This document shows, in pieces, positions 1-10,900 of a stretch of 28,625 nt of DNA. Position numbers and translations under genes: made by a program. The notes below the pieces were generated by a model. It was given only the letters and a program-made list of their open reading frames with translations. It had not been told where the DNA came from and did not search any database. This stretch comes from Chara braunii (lineage: Eukaryota > Streptophyta > Charophyceae > Charales > Characeae): contig BFEA01000036.1 in NCBI GenBank assembly GCA_003427395.1, positions 3,379,523-3,408,147 on the forward strand, given 5' to 3'. Every line of letters begins with the position of its first letter. Positions within the stretch are counted from its first letter, which is position 1.

Positions 1-109
1 GCAGGCCCCTCGTCAGATACTCAGTGGCCAATCACAAAGCACGCTCTCTTGTGACAAGCAGGCCCCTCGTCAGATACTCAGTGGCCAATCACACAGCACG
101 CTCTCTTAC
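1..109 (+). repeat. Tandem direct repeat, 57-bp period, ~1.9 copies
   Basis: GCAGGCCCCTCGTCAGATAC then TCAGTGGCCAATCACA starts at 1 and again at 58, with a single change (CAAAG to CACAG). The array may continue upstream of the window. Confidence 0.9.
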
Positions 110-1470
110 TTATTCAGTGGTTCAGCCTGCTTCCTCCAACAGTCTCCGACTTTCTCACTTTGACATTTTCCGTTCTTCCTCCATTAACCCACTTTCTCTC
201 TCTACTCTCGCACACACTCCCGCCTGCTCTCTTTCTTGCTCTCGGGCTCAAGCCAAATTTGGCACAAACTCGAATGTACCTGGTCACTCATTCAAGTTAG
301 ATGCGCGCCCCTGGAAATGCCCCGTTCTCTCCGTCACACGCCCTTCCCAATGTACTCGCCACCTCTCCCCGTTCCTGGATCATAGATCACGGGCCATGAG
401 TATGCCATGCACAGTCCTCTTTCACCGTGTTTCAATTAGCTCCCACACACTGTGCACGCCTGGTAAACAGGCTTGTCGCGTAGAGACTCCAGATGCTGGG
501 CACTTATCCCTCATTTCACCGAAGAGGGCTGTCTCGCTTTCCCTCTCCCGGCGATCCGAGCCCTCCGTATGCTAAGCCAGCTCTATTGAGGGCGACGTAC
601 GCCTAGCACGCCGGCTAACCTCCACAGCCATCTCCCTTCTGAGCACGAGCACAGACTGCATTTCAGCGGCAAATGCCCGGCGTGCAACCCCGTGGCCCTT
701 CTCCTCTCGCTGCTTTTACCGGCTCTCACGCACTCAGCATGCCCTTTCCTGCCAGCACCGAATCGGAATGTGAGCTGGGAACGCCTGGCAAACTGTTTCC
801 TCCCCTCACGCACGCGGAGTAACCGCCTGAGCGCGGATGCTTCTCCCTCGTGCTTGCTGTCGCGGGAACACCTTGTTCGCCCTGAGCTCTCTCCTCACTC
901 CCGTGTAACCCTCTGAGCGCAGGTGTCCCCCACCCGGAGCTTGCTTGCACTCCGCAATAGCTAGACGCCAGGCACACCTGGCATGCGATCCCACTCTCTT
1001 CGTTGCTCTCCCCTATATCCCTTTCAGTCCCGTGGCCTAACCGACCAGAGCCTTTTCAGAGAGCAAGTGCGCAGGAAGTAGTCCGACGCGCCATGGAAAA
1101 AAAATCAGTGGCACCGGTCCCACAAACTCGGCGTCCACAGTACCATGCACCAGCTTCGGTTCACTGGTGCGGACAGCTCCGATAAGTTTCGCATTGGTAC
1201 CGAGCCGAGATAGCCCCCTGCATTCCCCCCTTTGCCATGGGCCCTAGCCGGTCAGCGATGCCTGAGCGACTAAGCCCTTAGGCCCGAAGTGGCCACGGCG
1301 TCGGAGCAGGGGACCCCATGTGAATCCACCGGTACTGACAATATCTGCATGGTACCTTGCGAAGCCGTGTGGCCCTTCAGACCCTGCAGTACCAGCCTCA
1401 TAGGACGCAGTAATCTTCAGGTAGCAGAATTAGTCCTTTGAGCCAGGCAAACTGAGCCCAATTCCACAGA
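110..1470. other. GC/CT-rich sequence without a recognisable gene
   Basis: I see no domain in any frame. A weak repeat of about 86 bp is visible (TAACCGCCTGAGCGCGG at 820, TAACCCTCTGAGCGCAGG at 906). Lies 3' of the transporter's last visible exon, so probably intronic. Confidence 0.6.
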
Positions 1471-1599
1471 TTTGAAAAAAAAGCTCAGCGGCCAACTCCC
1501 CCTTAGTCAGCATATATCCAAAAGGTTAACACTTTTATCTGTCGCTGACCACACTGTCGATAGAGAGCCCTTACCGGCAGTTGATGGTAGCCATCTCTG

Positions 1600-2270
1600 T
1601 CCAATCACTGGATCAACGTGCGTAAGTGTCCCAGGCTAGTAGTGGTACCGCGAAGCGGTACGCCATGGGAACGCCGAATCAAGGAAGGTAAGAAGGCAGA
1701 CAGAGTCTTTCAGCAGCATTACCCATCCGTACCGTACTGAACCGAACCCCGAATAACAGCCTGTCCCGGATCGGAAGTCAACAAGTTGTGGCGTCACCAT
1801 ACCAATTTCGAACCTTGAACTAGCCAATTTGAACTTGTCGCGACCTTATACCTCAGTAAACCGTACCAGTCAATGCCAAACCCGGAACGCTCAGTCAGGC
1901 TCGCTGTAACTCATACCATACTGAAGCCGAACCTGAAATAATCATCCGGGGTCCCCGTGACTCGTACCGTGTCGATACCGATCCAGTACCGAGCCTGAAA
2001 ATGATGCCATACAGTGTACCATGACGACGTCGAACCAATATCAAGCCTGAAACACGGCGGCCATCATTGAATCTCGAAAAACGTGAATGTCATCGAACCT
2101 CCCGGAACCATGTACCCGGACTAAACCAGATACCAGGGTCATACCATGTTAACACTGTCCCTATGCTGGCGATGCGGCCTTCTCTCGCACATTCAGTCGG
2201 TAAGGTTAGTGATCAGGCAAATAAGGTAAGTGACGCAGGGAATCTCGACCATCGGCAGTAGTGAAAACTG
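1600..2270. repeat. Degenerate satellite-like DNA rich in GTACC/GAACC words
   Basis: Recurring words such as CGTACCGTACTGAACCGAA, CATACCATACTGAAGCCGAA, GATCCAGTACCGAGCCTGAA and CGAACCAATATCAAGCCTGAA suggest an old tandem array of about 50-70 bp units. A perfect stem, GTACCGC-GAA-GCGGTAC, lies at 1645-1661. Confidence 0.5.
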
Positions 2271-2399
2271 TTAGAATCTAGAGAAAATCATCATTCCGGG
2301 GTCAGAGCTGATGGCGGGTAATCAAGGCGAAATTAGGCCCATCTCCCAATTGTCATCGGTTCCCGTCCCTTTCATTGTTTTTAATCATTCTTCCTTTTT

Positions 2400-2610
2400 C
2401 TTAATTCTATTGTCGGAAATAGTAAAACAGCCGTATATTCCCCAAAAATAATTTCCGAGAACGTTTAAATAAATGGCCGAATTTCTTTTGTTTCTTTGCC
2501 CCTTTTCCATTTTTAATATTTTTCTATGTTTTTAAATTCATTGCCGGGATCATAAAATACAAGGGTTTTCCCCCTAGATTTAAATGCCGTGTAAAATATA
2601 GAAATTAAGG
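2400..2610. repeat. AT-rich degenerate tandem repeat, ~133-bp period
   Basis: TTAATTCTATTGTCGGAAAT then AGTAAAACAGCC near 2400 is echoed by TTAAATTCATTGCCGGGATC then ATAAAATACAAGG near 2533, each followed by a C-rich word and AAAT. No coding signal. Confidence 0.5.
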
Positions 2611-2849
2611 GACATTATGTTTTTCCCTTCTCCCCTACTGGTCTTAATCCCTTTCCCCCATCTTTAATTATGGTACTAAAATAGTCAAAAATTTGAGGCC
2701 TCATTTCGGCCCGGTCGTATGCGGCAAAAACGTTGCGGGGAGGCCTGTTCCCGCGATGCCTCCTCGCGGCAGGCCAATCAGGCTCTAGCCCTCTGAACGG
2801 CCGGAAATGACGGTCTCTAGTTACGCCGAGTGCGCCCACCCATCTCGCT

Positions 2850-3600
2850 ATCTCTGAGGGTTACTCGTAAGGTCCAGTGTGCCCAGAATCAGGGGTACCC
2901 TGAGTTCCCCTAATTTCTGTCGCCCGGTCAGACCAGAGTACCGTCAAAAGACGGACTTGCCCTTGAGCCTAAGTCCCAAAACCGTAGATTTCAGGCGGCG
3001 CACTGCTTGTGGCCGCCTGACAACGTGCCCTGGCCTGCTAACGCAGCACACAACCTATCGGGCAGCAACGCAGCAGCATGACCGCAATGCCTGCGTGGGC
3101 CAGAATGCCTGACCCTGTCTGCCTCCTTCCCTATATGGCAGGGGCAGCCTCTGTTTGGTTTCGTGCAGCCTGGCTGGGAAGCTTCTAGTAGCTTCCGGTT
3201 GGGCCCTAATGCCTGCGCCCAGGCCCAGCTCTGCAGTTGAGGGCCTGGGCCCTTTACAGTTGGGCACGGCCTGAGTTTCCAGACTTGGGCCGTTTGCTGC
3301 ATTTGCACAGGACCCGGGTTATGTATGTCGACAACGCTGCTTTTTCGTAGGCCTGTAGCCACGTCGTGATGTATCTGCCCTGCATTGTGTGTGCATGTGC
3401 CCAGGCGCAACTACCAAGGCCTGGGCCCAACTATACGACGCAGCTTAGGGAGGCTCACGCTTCCATTCAACCAACTGGCGTGCTGCAACTGCCTGAGTAC
3501 CCACATATGGAAAATGTCAAATTTGGCCTCTAGTGAATATTCAGGCCTGCCTTCAGTTAGGGCAGGCATGGGGCTTGCTGAGGGCCTCTGCCCAGAACAT
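2850..3600. other. GGCCTGGGCCC-rich stretch, no gene recognised
   Basis: Many short copies of GGGCCCAGGCC/GGCCTGGGCC-type words. Open frames on both strands arise from base composition and show no domain. Confidence 0.45.
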
Positions 3601-3728
3601 GTGCATGTCTGATAAGGGCCCTGCGAGGGCTCATTCCTCGCAAGAGTCTATGAAGACAGAATAAGCTGTGGGCAAAATATGGGACAAGCCGTTGGGCCCC
3701 GCTTAGCCACAGATAGCAGATGCCTAAT

Positions 3729-3831
3729 CCTATAGCACAACATGAGTGCAAGTGACGTTTCTCAGAAAGACATTTTTCTTGTAGCCGACCCTCCTATGCT
3801 CTCATCCTATAGCACAACATGAGTACAAGCT
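3729..3831 (+). repeat. Short direct repeat pair
   Basis: CCTATAGCACAACATGAGTG at 3729 and CCTATAGCACAACATGAGTA at 3807, about 78 bp apart. Confidence 0.7.
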
Positions 3832-3945
3832 TATGGTCAGGAACAAAGGTTATAAACCACTCCTACCAGCATCTCAAGCTGCCTCCAGGGATTGTTTTGC
3901 AAAAAAAAAAAAAAAAAAAGGGTTATGAACCGCCATGATGAGATG

Positions 3946-4030
3946 TAAAAACATGCTTGCTGGTAGTAAGCAACCGGACTGTTGCCCCCCAGAATAGAAG
4001 GGGCGTGGTTGGAAAAAAAAGAAAGAAAAA
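3946..4030 (+). mobile_element. Minimal 85-bp SINE-like retroposon, copy 1
   Basis: Body of about 67 bp (AACATGCTTGCTGG, AGTAAGCAACCGGACTG, CCCCCCAGAATAGAAGGGG) plus an A/G tail (4013-4030). It is flanked by a perfect 19-bp duplication, gaaccgccatgatgagatg, at 3927-3945 and 4031-4049. Two short hairpins are visible: GCTT...AAGC and CCCC...GGGG. I see no A/B box of tRNA type and do not recognise the parent RNA. It is non-coding and presumably mobilised by a LINE. Confidence 0.85.
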
Positions 4031-4206
4031 GAACCGCCATGATGAGATGGTTATCATCCGCATTCTCTTCCCGCCTTGCTTGCCTGTTTATGTTGTTTAT
4101 TTAGCTCACGAACGAGCCAGCGTGATACTCTTGCCTCATATATGCCCCATGGTTGTTTTTGTTTTTGCAGAAGGGTGCACTCTCTGAGATAATTGTATCC
4201 ATCTGA

Positions 4207-4279
4207 GTCATAATCGGGACTCGAACTCATCATCTGTTCATTTGCAATTACATGTGCCTACCATTCAGCCACACGGGCT
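4207..4279 (-). pseudogene. tRNA-like sequence (degenerate)
   Basis: Minus strand: GCCCGTGTGGCTGAATGGTA then GGC resembles a tRNA 5' end with an A box, and GAGTTCGAGTCCCG resembles a B box, about 35 nt apart. Acceptor and T stems do not pair properly, so it is a tRNA pseudogene or a tRNA-derived SINE head. Confidence 0.45.
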
Positions 4280-4778
4280 GTTAGTCCATGGTTATCTTTC
4301 TTTCTTTCTCTTTCTTTTTCGTTGTGTTTTGTGCGTCTGCTTTATGCCCCATGTTGCTCTTATGTCTCACTATGTTGAAACCGGAGTGCAGTGGGACATA
4401 GAAATCATAACAGTGCGTTGAACGAACGACCAGCCCCGGCATTCCAAACTCAGTTTTCATTTCCTCTCGATGGCCTCCCACGACAGTCTCCCACATCACA
4501 GATCACTTGTGTGTGTATATGACAAGACAATTTCTACCCTTATGCGTAACCTTGTCACATCGAGTGGTAAGTCTGCAACACAACAATGCAGCCAATGAGT
4601 TAATTGCAGCTCATAAATCAAGCCAAGATGTTACAAAGCACATTAAAGAAACGGAGATCATGAAAACGGAGTGCCTCACCCGCTCAAGTGTGGCTGGTGT
4701 TCGTTTTCTATAAAGTTGTTCTGTCCTTGCAATGATCCGCCAGAAGCAAAGAGAAACAAGTGAAGCAAGGAGGCTTAC

Positions 4779-4942
4779 CTGTCCTGCAAGTGCTAGCGAG
4801 TCTGCTAGCAGTGATGCTGCCAGCCACACCTGCACGCAGACTTGATGAGTCGCCATTGCGACAGTGCCCAGCCGAGCAGCCATTGATGTAGCAATTGTCA
4901 TGCTGGAAAGAAGGGCGACAGACCGCCCGAGAAGAAGACTCC
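4779..4942 (-). CDS. MATE gene exon E (TM7-TM8)
   Basis: 164-nt exon with acceptor cgctgtgcag and donor GGACAG|gtaagc. It reads [20 protein letters not shown], then [19 protein letters not shown], then [16 protein letters not shown], which matches the second-half signature of plant DTX proteins (T-x-ATSMAAR, AxHQxCLQVWLAxSLLxDALAxAGQ). It ends at a codon boundary. The next exon would begin with the ALxASxxAKGD-type stretch, which I could not find in 1-4778, so the following intron exceeds 4.7 kb. Confidence 0.93.
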
Positions 4943-7900
4943 CTGCACAGCGACACATCCATTCGAACGTTAAACACACCACTAGAATTGATCGGCCTTC
5001 TATTTTCTAGCCTTGTGACAAGGGGAAGCGGCAAAAGAGCCTCCGGAGAGTGTGGAGGGGAGGAGGCTTGTCCGGGTGCTAAAACTTGAACGGCCGATTC
5101 ACAGGACAGACATCTTTGGGGCTCTATGCTATCCACTCCTCAGCTGGCCCAGAACCGGATCGGTACCTGGGCAGGCGACGTTTCGCATAGTTCAGCATGC
5201 CAGACCCAGTCGTAGTCAGAGCTTAAAATCCGCTGCCCTTTAACCACAGTTCACCCGAGTTCGGATTTCCCGAACCTTACTGGAGGTTGTTGCCTTCAAA
5301 AGAAATGGTGGCGTCAGCCTGCAACCGCCATGCTAGGAATCCGAAAGTTACTTCTTTGGGACATCCATTAAAATTGGAACGATACAGAGGCGATAAGCAT
5401 GGGCCCTGCGCAATGATGACATGCATAAATTGCAAAATGGTTCCAAAAAAAAAAAAACTGACAGCGAGCAGCTGCTGCCATCATTTTCTTCCAAGGAGGC
5501 CACCAAGCCGCTACTTGTCCAGCTTGTGTGCACCGGTGGCAGTTGTGATTCGCCGCTGAGGCATCAGTGGTTTAAGCCCAAGGGCCAAGTCCAACACATA
5601 CAGCCGTTGGCCCCCTACCCCTGGCCAGACCGCCCAGAAAGGACGCCCCCAGTATTACGGCCATCCAGGGGGGGTGGCTTGAATTCAGGAGTCCGAATTC
5701 AGCTACACCTTAGGGAGAGATCCCACTGGCAAAAACAATTGGAATAAGTGTCTGAATCTGGACGTGTTTGAGGAGAGGTGCAAAAACTGTAATTGATCTT
5801 CTTTTCTGCATCTCTTCCTGGAACACGTCCTGATTCAGACACTTATTCCAATCCTCTTTGCCAGTGGGATCTGGCCCTTATCCACCAGGCATGACTTGAC
5901 AAAACTACAACTGTGCACCTAGGGAAGAGTACCTGCCACATAGAGTGTCTGAGTTGTTTCTGCTTGGGTTTCTTCTCTGTCGTCAACCAACTGCCTATAT
6001 CAGACGATAGCGCACATCAAATTGGGCAAGGCACTTCATTTCTGACAATCTTTTATAAGATAATAATGACGGACTACCGATCAGACAACAGATGCCATTC
6101 TTTCCCCGAAGGCAATGCCCGGTCATTTTCATTGGTGTCCGGCCAAACGGTGCACTAAATATAGCTATAATAACCACAAGACTTCAAGAGTTGTGTTCGG
6201 GAGAATGGAGTACCTTCTCTGAGGGCAAATCACCCGCAGAGCGACAAGAGTCCTGAGTTGCGACACGAGGAAGAATATCACCAACCGAGACAAGACACAT
6301 AGTTGCCAAGAGATAAGTTCAGATAAGCAATTATAGGTCAGGCCTTCTGTCAAAACGATTCAACAGACATCGAGGGCATCACCACACCACTCTCGAAATG
6401 TGCAAAATGAAAATGAACTTCCCGCTAGAACATGATCAGATGCACCCGCCACATTTTTGTCTTTTTCACATTTCGAGAGTGGTGTGGCGAGGCCCCAAGA
6501 GTTGAACGGTCCTTCCACTGAGTGAAGCATCAAGACACGGACATACCGACCCAGACCGAGATAAGAGCAATGGATTGTAGCAAGGGAAAAAAAAAAAAAA
6601 AAAAAAAAAAACAGGACAAAATGTCCTTAAAAAGTTAAAGAGTCATTTCTGACTTGTACAAAAGTCGTAAAAAGCGCCGCTGCAAATGGCCTCTCAACCT
6701 CTCAAGAAAATGGAAAGAGTGCCATCAGGTGCCCTGAGAGCGAAGCGTAAGAGCGTCCTCATCATATCGATCATACCATGCGCATAAAGCTGTCAATGCG
6801 TGGCCTACTCCATCCATATTATTCATACTTGCAACCGCACTGTGCACCGGACCGTGCGGTCGCCACACAGCGTGCGGTGCGGCACCTGCTCGTGCGCTGT
6901 ACCAGCGGCAGTTCCCCTTTTTTTTTCTGTAGATACAGAAGAGTGTAACACCTAAGGAACTGATCTTTTTCAAGAGTTTTCTTTCCATCCAATTGGGCAT
7001 ATGAGAAATACCCTCGAAAAGGTGTCCGGGACCTTTATAGGTAGCGGCATAACCCTCCCACTAGACTCACTAGTTTTGTTTTGTTTTTTTCCCATCCCAC
7101 AACAAATCTTTAAAGGGGACGCAGGTGACCATTGACCCAGCCGTGCGACCCCTTTTTTTTTTTTTGAGTGAAAATATTTTCCCCGTGCACCGCACCGTGC
7201 GGGTCCACTCGTGCGCCAAACATGCGGAATTTTCAGCATGGCGTCCGCTTGCATGTATGCAATGTATGCTATTATTCAATCTTTCAGTTTTCAACTTTTC
7301 ACACATACACAAGACCCCATTGACTCTTCTTTTCTTTTCTTTTCTTTTCTTTTCTTTTCTTTTTATGTGTGTTTGTGTGCGTGTGTGTTCTGAATGTTCA
7401 CCACAACACCCGCTTATCCACCCAGATGAGTAGATCCAAAATCGAAGCAGCTTTAGTCCCATTGCAGACAACGAAGCACAATTGAGTTGAGACAATCGAA
7501 GAATGAAACAGTTTTGACCTCTATAGCAAGCAACACGGAGCCCAATAGATCCGTTCAAAATTTAAATGCCTTTTCTAACTGTAGTTATTTTGGTCTTCTT
7601 GGGGGTACCCCTTTCATTTGTTCTTGCAGCTCCCCTTTATCTATGCCTTTCACGTACAAGGCTGGCCACGTTGATTGTGGTTGAGCGTCAGCTGCACACA
7701 TCCCCGTGTGCCTTAATGGCACACTTTCACGTTATAAGGGGGGGTGGGGTAAAGGGGGAGGGATACTCCTGTTCATTTTTGTTCAGATCTTCAACTTGTA
7801 TTTCGTCTGTTCTCTTAGTGTGTGCGTGTGTGTGTGTGTCCTGTAAACCATTCACCACAACTTCCCCTTCCGTTCGATATGTGCTATGTAGAAATTATTT

Positions 7901-7949
7901 TCATTTGGACCATTTCTCGGTTCATGTGTGTCATCCATGCACAAGGGCC

Positions 7950-7981
<32 letters not shown>

Positions 7982-10900
7982 AGGAATGCCGCACAGGACA
8001 TATGTCAAGTTGAAAACATTATTACTATGGTCGTTTGCCGCAAATTTCCCTACCAATTTTATCGTCGTATGTCAGCGAGACTGCAGGGTTCCCCAGCTGT
8101 GTGTGGTGGTGAGCAGGCAATGCCGGCACAACAGCCTCTATTCTGCACACCTGTACCTGTGTACTTTTATCTGTTCTCTTTCAATGGTCAGGCCCAAGAT
8201 GGCAACTTAGAGGAAGATGGAGGGGAAAGGGAGGAACACAGGAGGTCTGAGGGGAAGAGCAAAGAAGAAAAGGGGGAAAGAACTGGTCCATCCATCGATG
8301 CACACTGCCACAGCAAAGTGGCATTGAGGTAAGGTAATTGATGGGCTGAGCGGCGGGAAATGCACGGGAAATGCATGGGAAAGGCAGCATTTCATCTGCA
8401 CATGGCCTTTTTTCTTCTTCCTCTTTTGTTTTAAACAACAATCCCCTTCTATTCTGATAGGCATCAGTCTGGCTGCTTATCACCGGCAAGCATGTTATAC
8501 ACAAGTTCTTTTTTTTAAAACAACAATCCCCTTCTATTCTGGGGGGCATCAGTCTGGCTGCTTATCACCGCCAAGCATGTTATACACAAGTGTAACAGAG
8601 AGAGAAGAGATAAGAGGAGGGGGTCAGCTCAGCCCTTGCGGCACTAGACGCCTACACAAAGGGGGGCTGCTACAGAGCGCCCATCTCCCAACCTTGATCC
8701 GTCCTCAGCGGCTATTCTACTGGGCGGGAGGCTTACTAGCAGCACCCAGACACACAGTAGAGCAGCCACCGTCTTCACGCGAATAGAACGCCCGGTCATT
8801 TTGAGTGTATCTGAACCAACTTTTCTGCCAGTTGCAGCGATAATGACCAGGCGTTCTATTCGGGTGAAGACGGTAGAGGGGCTTGGCACAGGGGGGGGGG
8901 GGGGGGGGGGGGGTGGTTCTGAGCAGTCCTTCAGGCCGCATGCCAGTCCTTCATCGTTTCTTACTATGCCTAAGTCATCTCCACCCCATAACTACCTCCA
9001 TATCCATTTCGTTTCCTACTCCAACAGTCTGCTATTCCAAGATCGTCATTCCCCTTCTCCCAGTCTGTCCTACTATACCATCTCACACTGTGAAGTACAT
9101 TCCTACCAACCGCCACCCCTACCCCAATTAGGCCAGGTCTGTACCATTTGGATGTTCCTCATTGTATCTATTGAATGTATATCCCCAGCATTTCCTTTAC
9201 CATCCTCTATTCCATCTATCAAGCACATGGGCTTTTTTAAAGTGTGTGCTTTTTCTTCTTCATCTTTTTGACGGCTATCCCACGCAGCACACTATCATCA
9301 TTGCCAAGGCAGCATGTGGCCTATGGTAAATGACTACGAGGATAGACAAGACAGTCATGGTTTGAGTGTGGCCGGTAGGAAGCAGCACAACCACCATAGC
9401 CAGCCAAGTGGAATGCATACCAGCACCAAGAAATCTGCCAAATTTCAGAGATGACAAGCTTTGGGGAACAAGAGAACAACGTAATCCTAATGAATATAAA
9501 AGGTAACCCGCCATTAAGTACCTGCAATGGAAAGCAAAACAGAAAATCAATTAGTTAGACCTGTACCATTGTATGTTTGGCCTCGGGCACTGGGCCCTAA
9601 CAAGAAGGATTTCAAAAAAAAAATAAAAAAAATAATAAAAAAAATTCATTCAAATCAATTCGTTAGTCAGGTAACCAAGTTGATTACAATGTACTTTAGC
9701 CACAAGTTGTACCAAAACAAATGATTTCTCTTGATGGGGATCTTTTTCTTTTTTTTGGGGGGGCCGGGGAGAGGGGGGGGCCGGGGGGGGTGGGGGAGGA
9801 GGGGGGAAGTACAAATCTATCAATCTGTATCCAACCGTTTGCTTCAGGTCTGTTTTCAAAATGTGAGATTGTGGCCTGACTTATGGCACCTTCCAGATCT
9901 ATTTTTGGTGTCCCTTACCTCCCAATCTGCTCTAGCATTTGGAAAGCTTTACGGTCTAGAGATTTGGATGGTGGTCCGGTCTGGTACCCGCCTGGGGGAT
10001 TCATCAACTGCATGGCAATTACAGTTCGATGTTGAGGATTGGCACAGTCCGCGGCTTGGACATTAGTCATTGATTGGAGAGCATAATAACCGTTTGACAC
10101 ACACAGAGACCCTTAAGTTACGGGCTCCTACAAAGAAAATCAAGAACTTATCTCGGTTCCAGGCGTACACTATACCCCAGAGCAGCTCTTTGTTTGGTGC
10201 ATCAGGCCTTACCAGAGAACATGAGGAATCTGTTTAGCAGCCACAGCTTCTCCTACCTTTCATACGGACTGGGTTCCAGACAGTCCGGTGTCCGGTGTCC
10301 GGTGTCCGGTCTCTGGTCGTCATGTCCAGATGGAGGCTCCTGTGGCAAAAAAAAAAAAAAAAAAAACGGGGCGGCCCAGGTCGTTTATCGGGTCCTGCCA
10401 GTCTGAAGACTCTGACGTTCTGAATTGAACTGCAAAGTTCGGACTTTTAAGTTATATATGAACTATTATGAAGTTATTAAATTACTAAATCCAAAGTTCA
10501 AAGTTCAAAGTTAATCATACATTTTTCAAAAAAAAATTCTTTGTTTCTTTAGTCTTGTGCCTGCTTTGCACTGTTTGCAACGCTGCATGCCTGCTAGTTA
10601 AATGTGCTGGTTGATTTGCTGCAAGACATGTGCTCTGCTGCCTGAACTACAGAGTGCAAAGCAGGTAAGTGCCTGCCAACACCCCCACCCAACACCCCCC
10701 AGCACCCCCTTCTTCTTTTTTTGGTCCGGTGATGTCCGGATCCGGGGTTACCATGCAGAAAAGTCTTTGGTTTAGAAATTAGTAGCCACTTTGAGGACAA
10801 GTAGTGATGGGAAAACACTTCAAAGTTCAAAGGGAATTGTAGCAGGGGGGGAAGAAACTGTTTTTTTTTTAATACCTGTAGTAATTAGAAGAAGAAACAG

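Noticed and set aside
24-575. 183-codon plus-strand ORF
   Set aside because: Ser/Arg-rich reading of CT-rich sequence, starts inside a 57-bp tandem repeat, and no domain is seen.
2991-3410. 139-codon minus-strand ORF
   Set aside because: Arises from GGCCTGGGCC-rich sequence; several frames are open there at once and none shows a domain.
8577-9271. Plus-strand ORFs through the G23 run
   Set aside because: Frame is set by homopolymer length, and downstream sequence is Pro/Ser-rich low complexity without domains.
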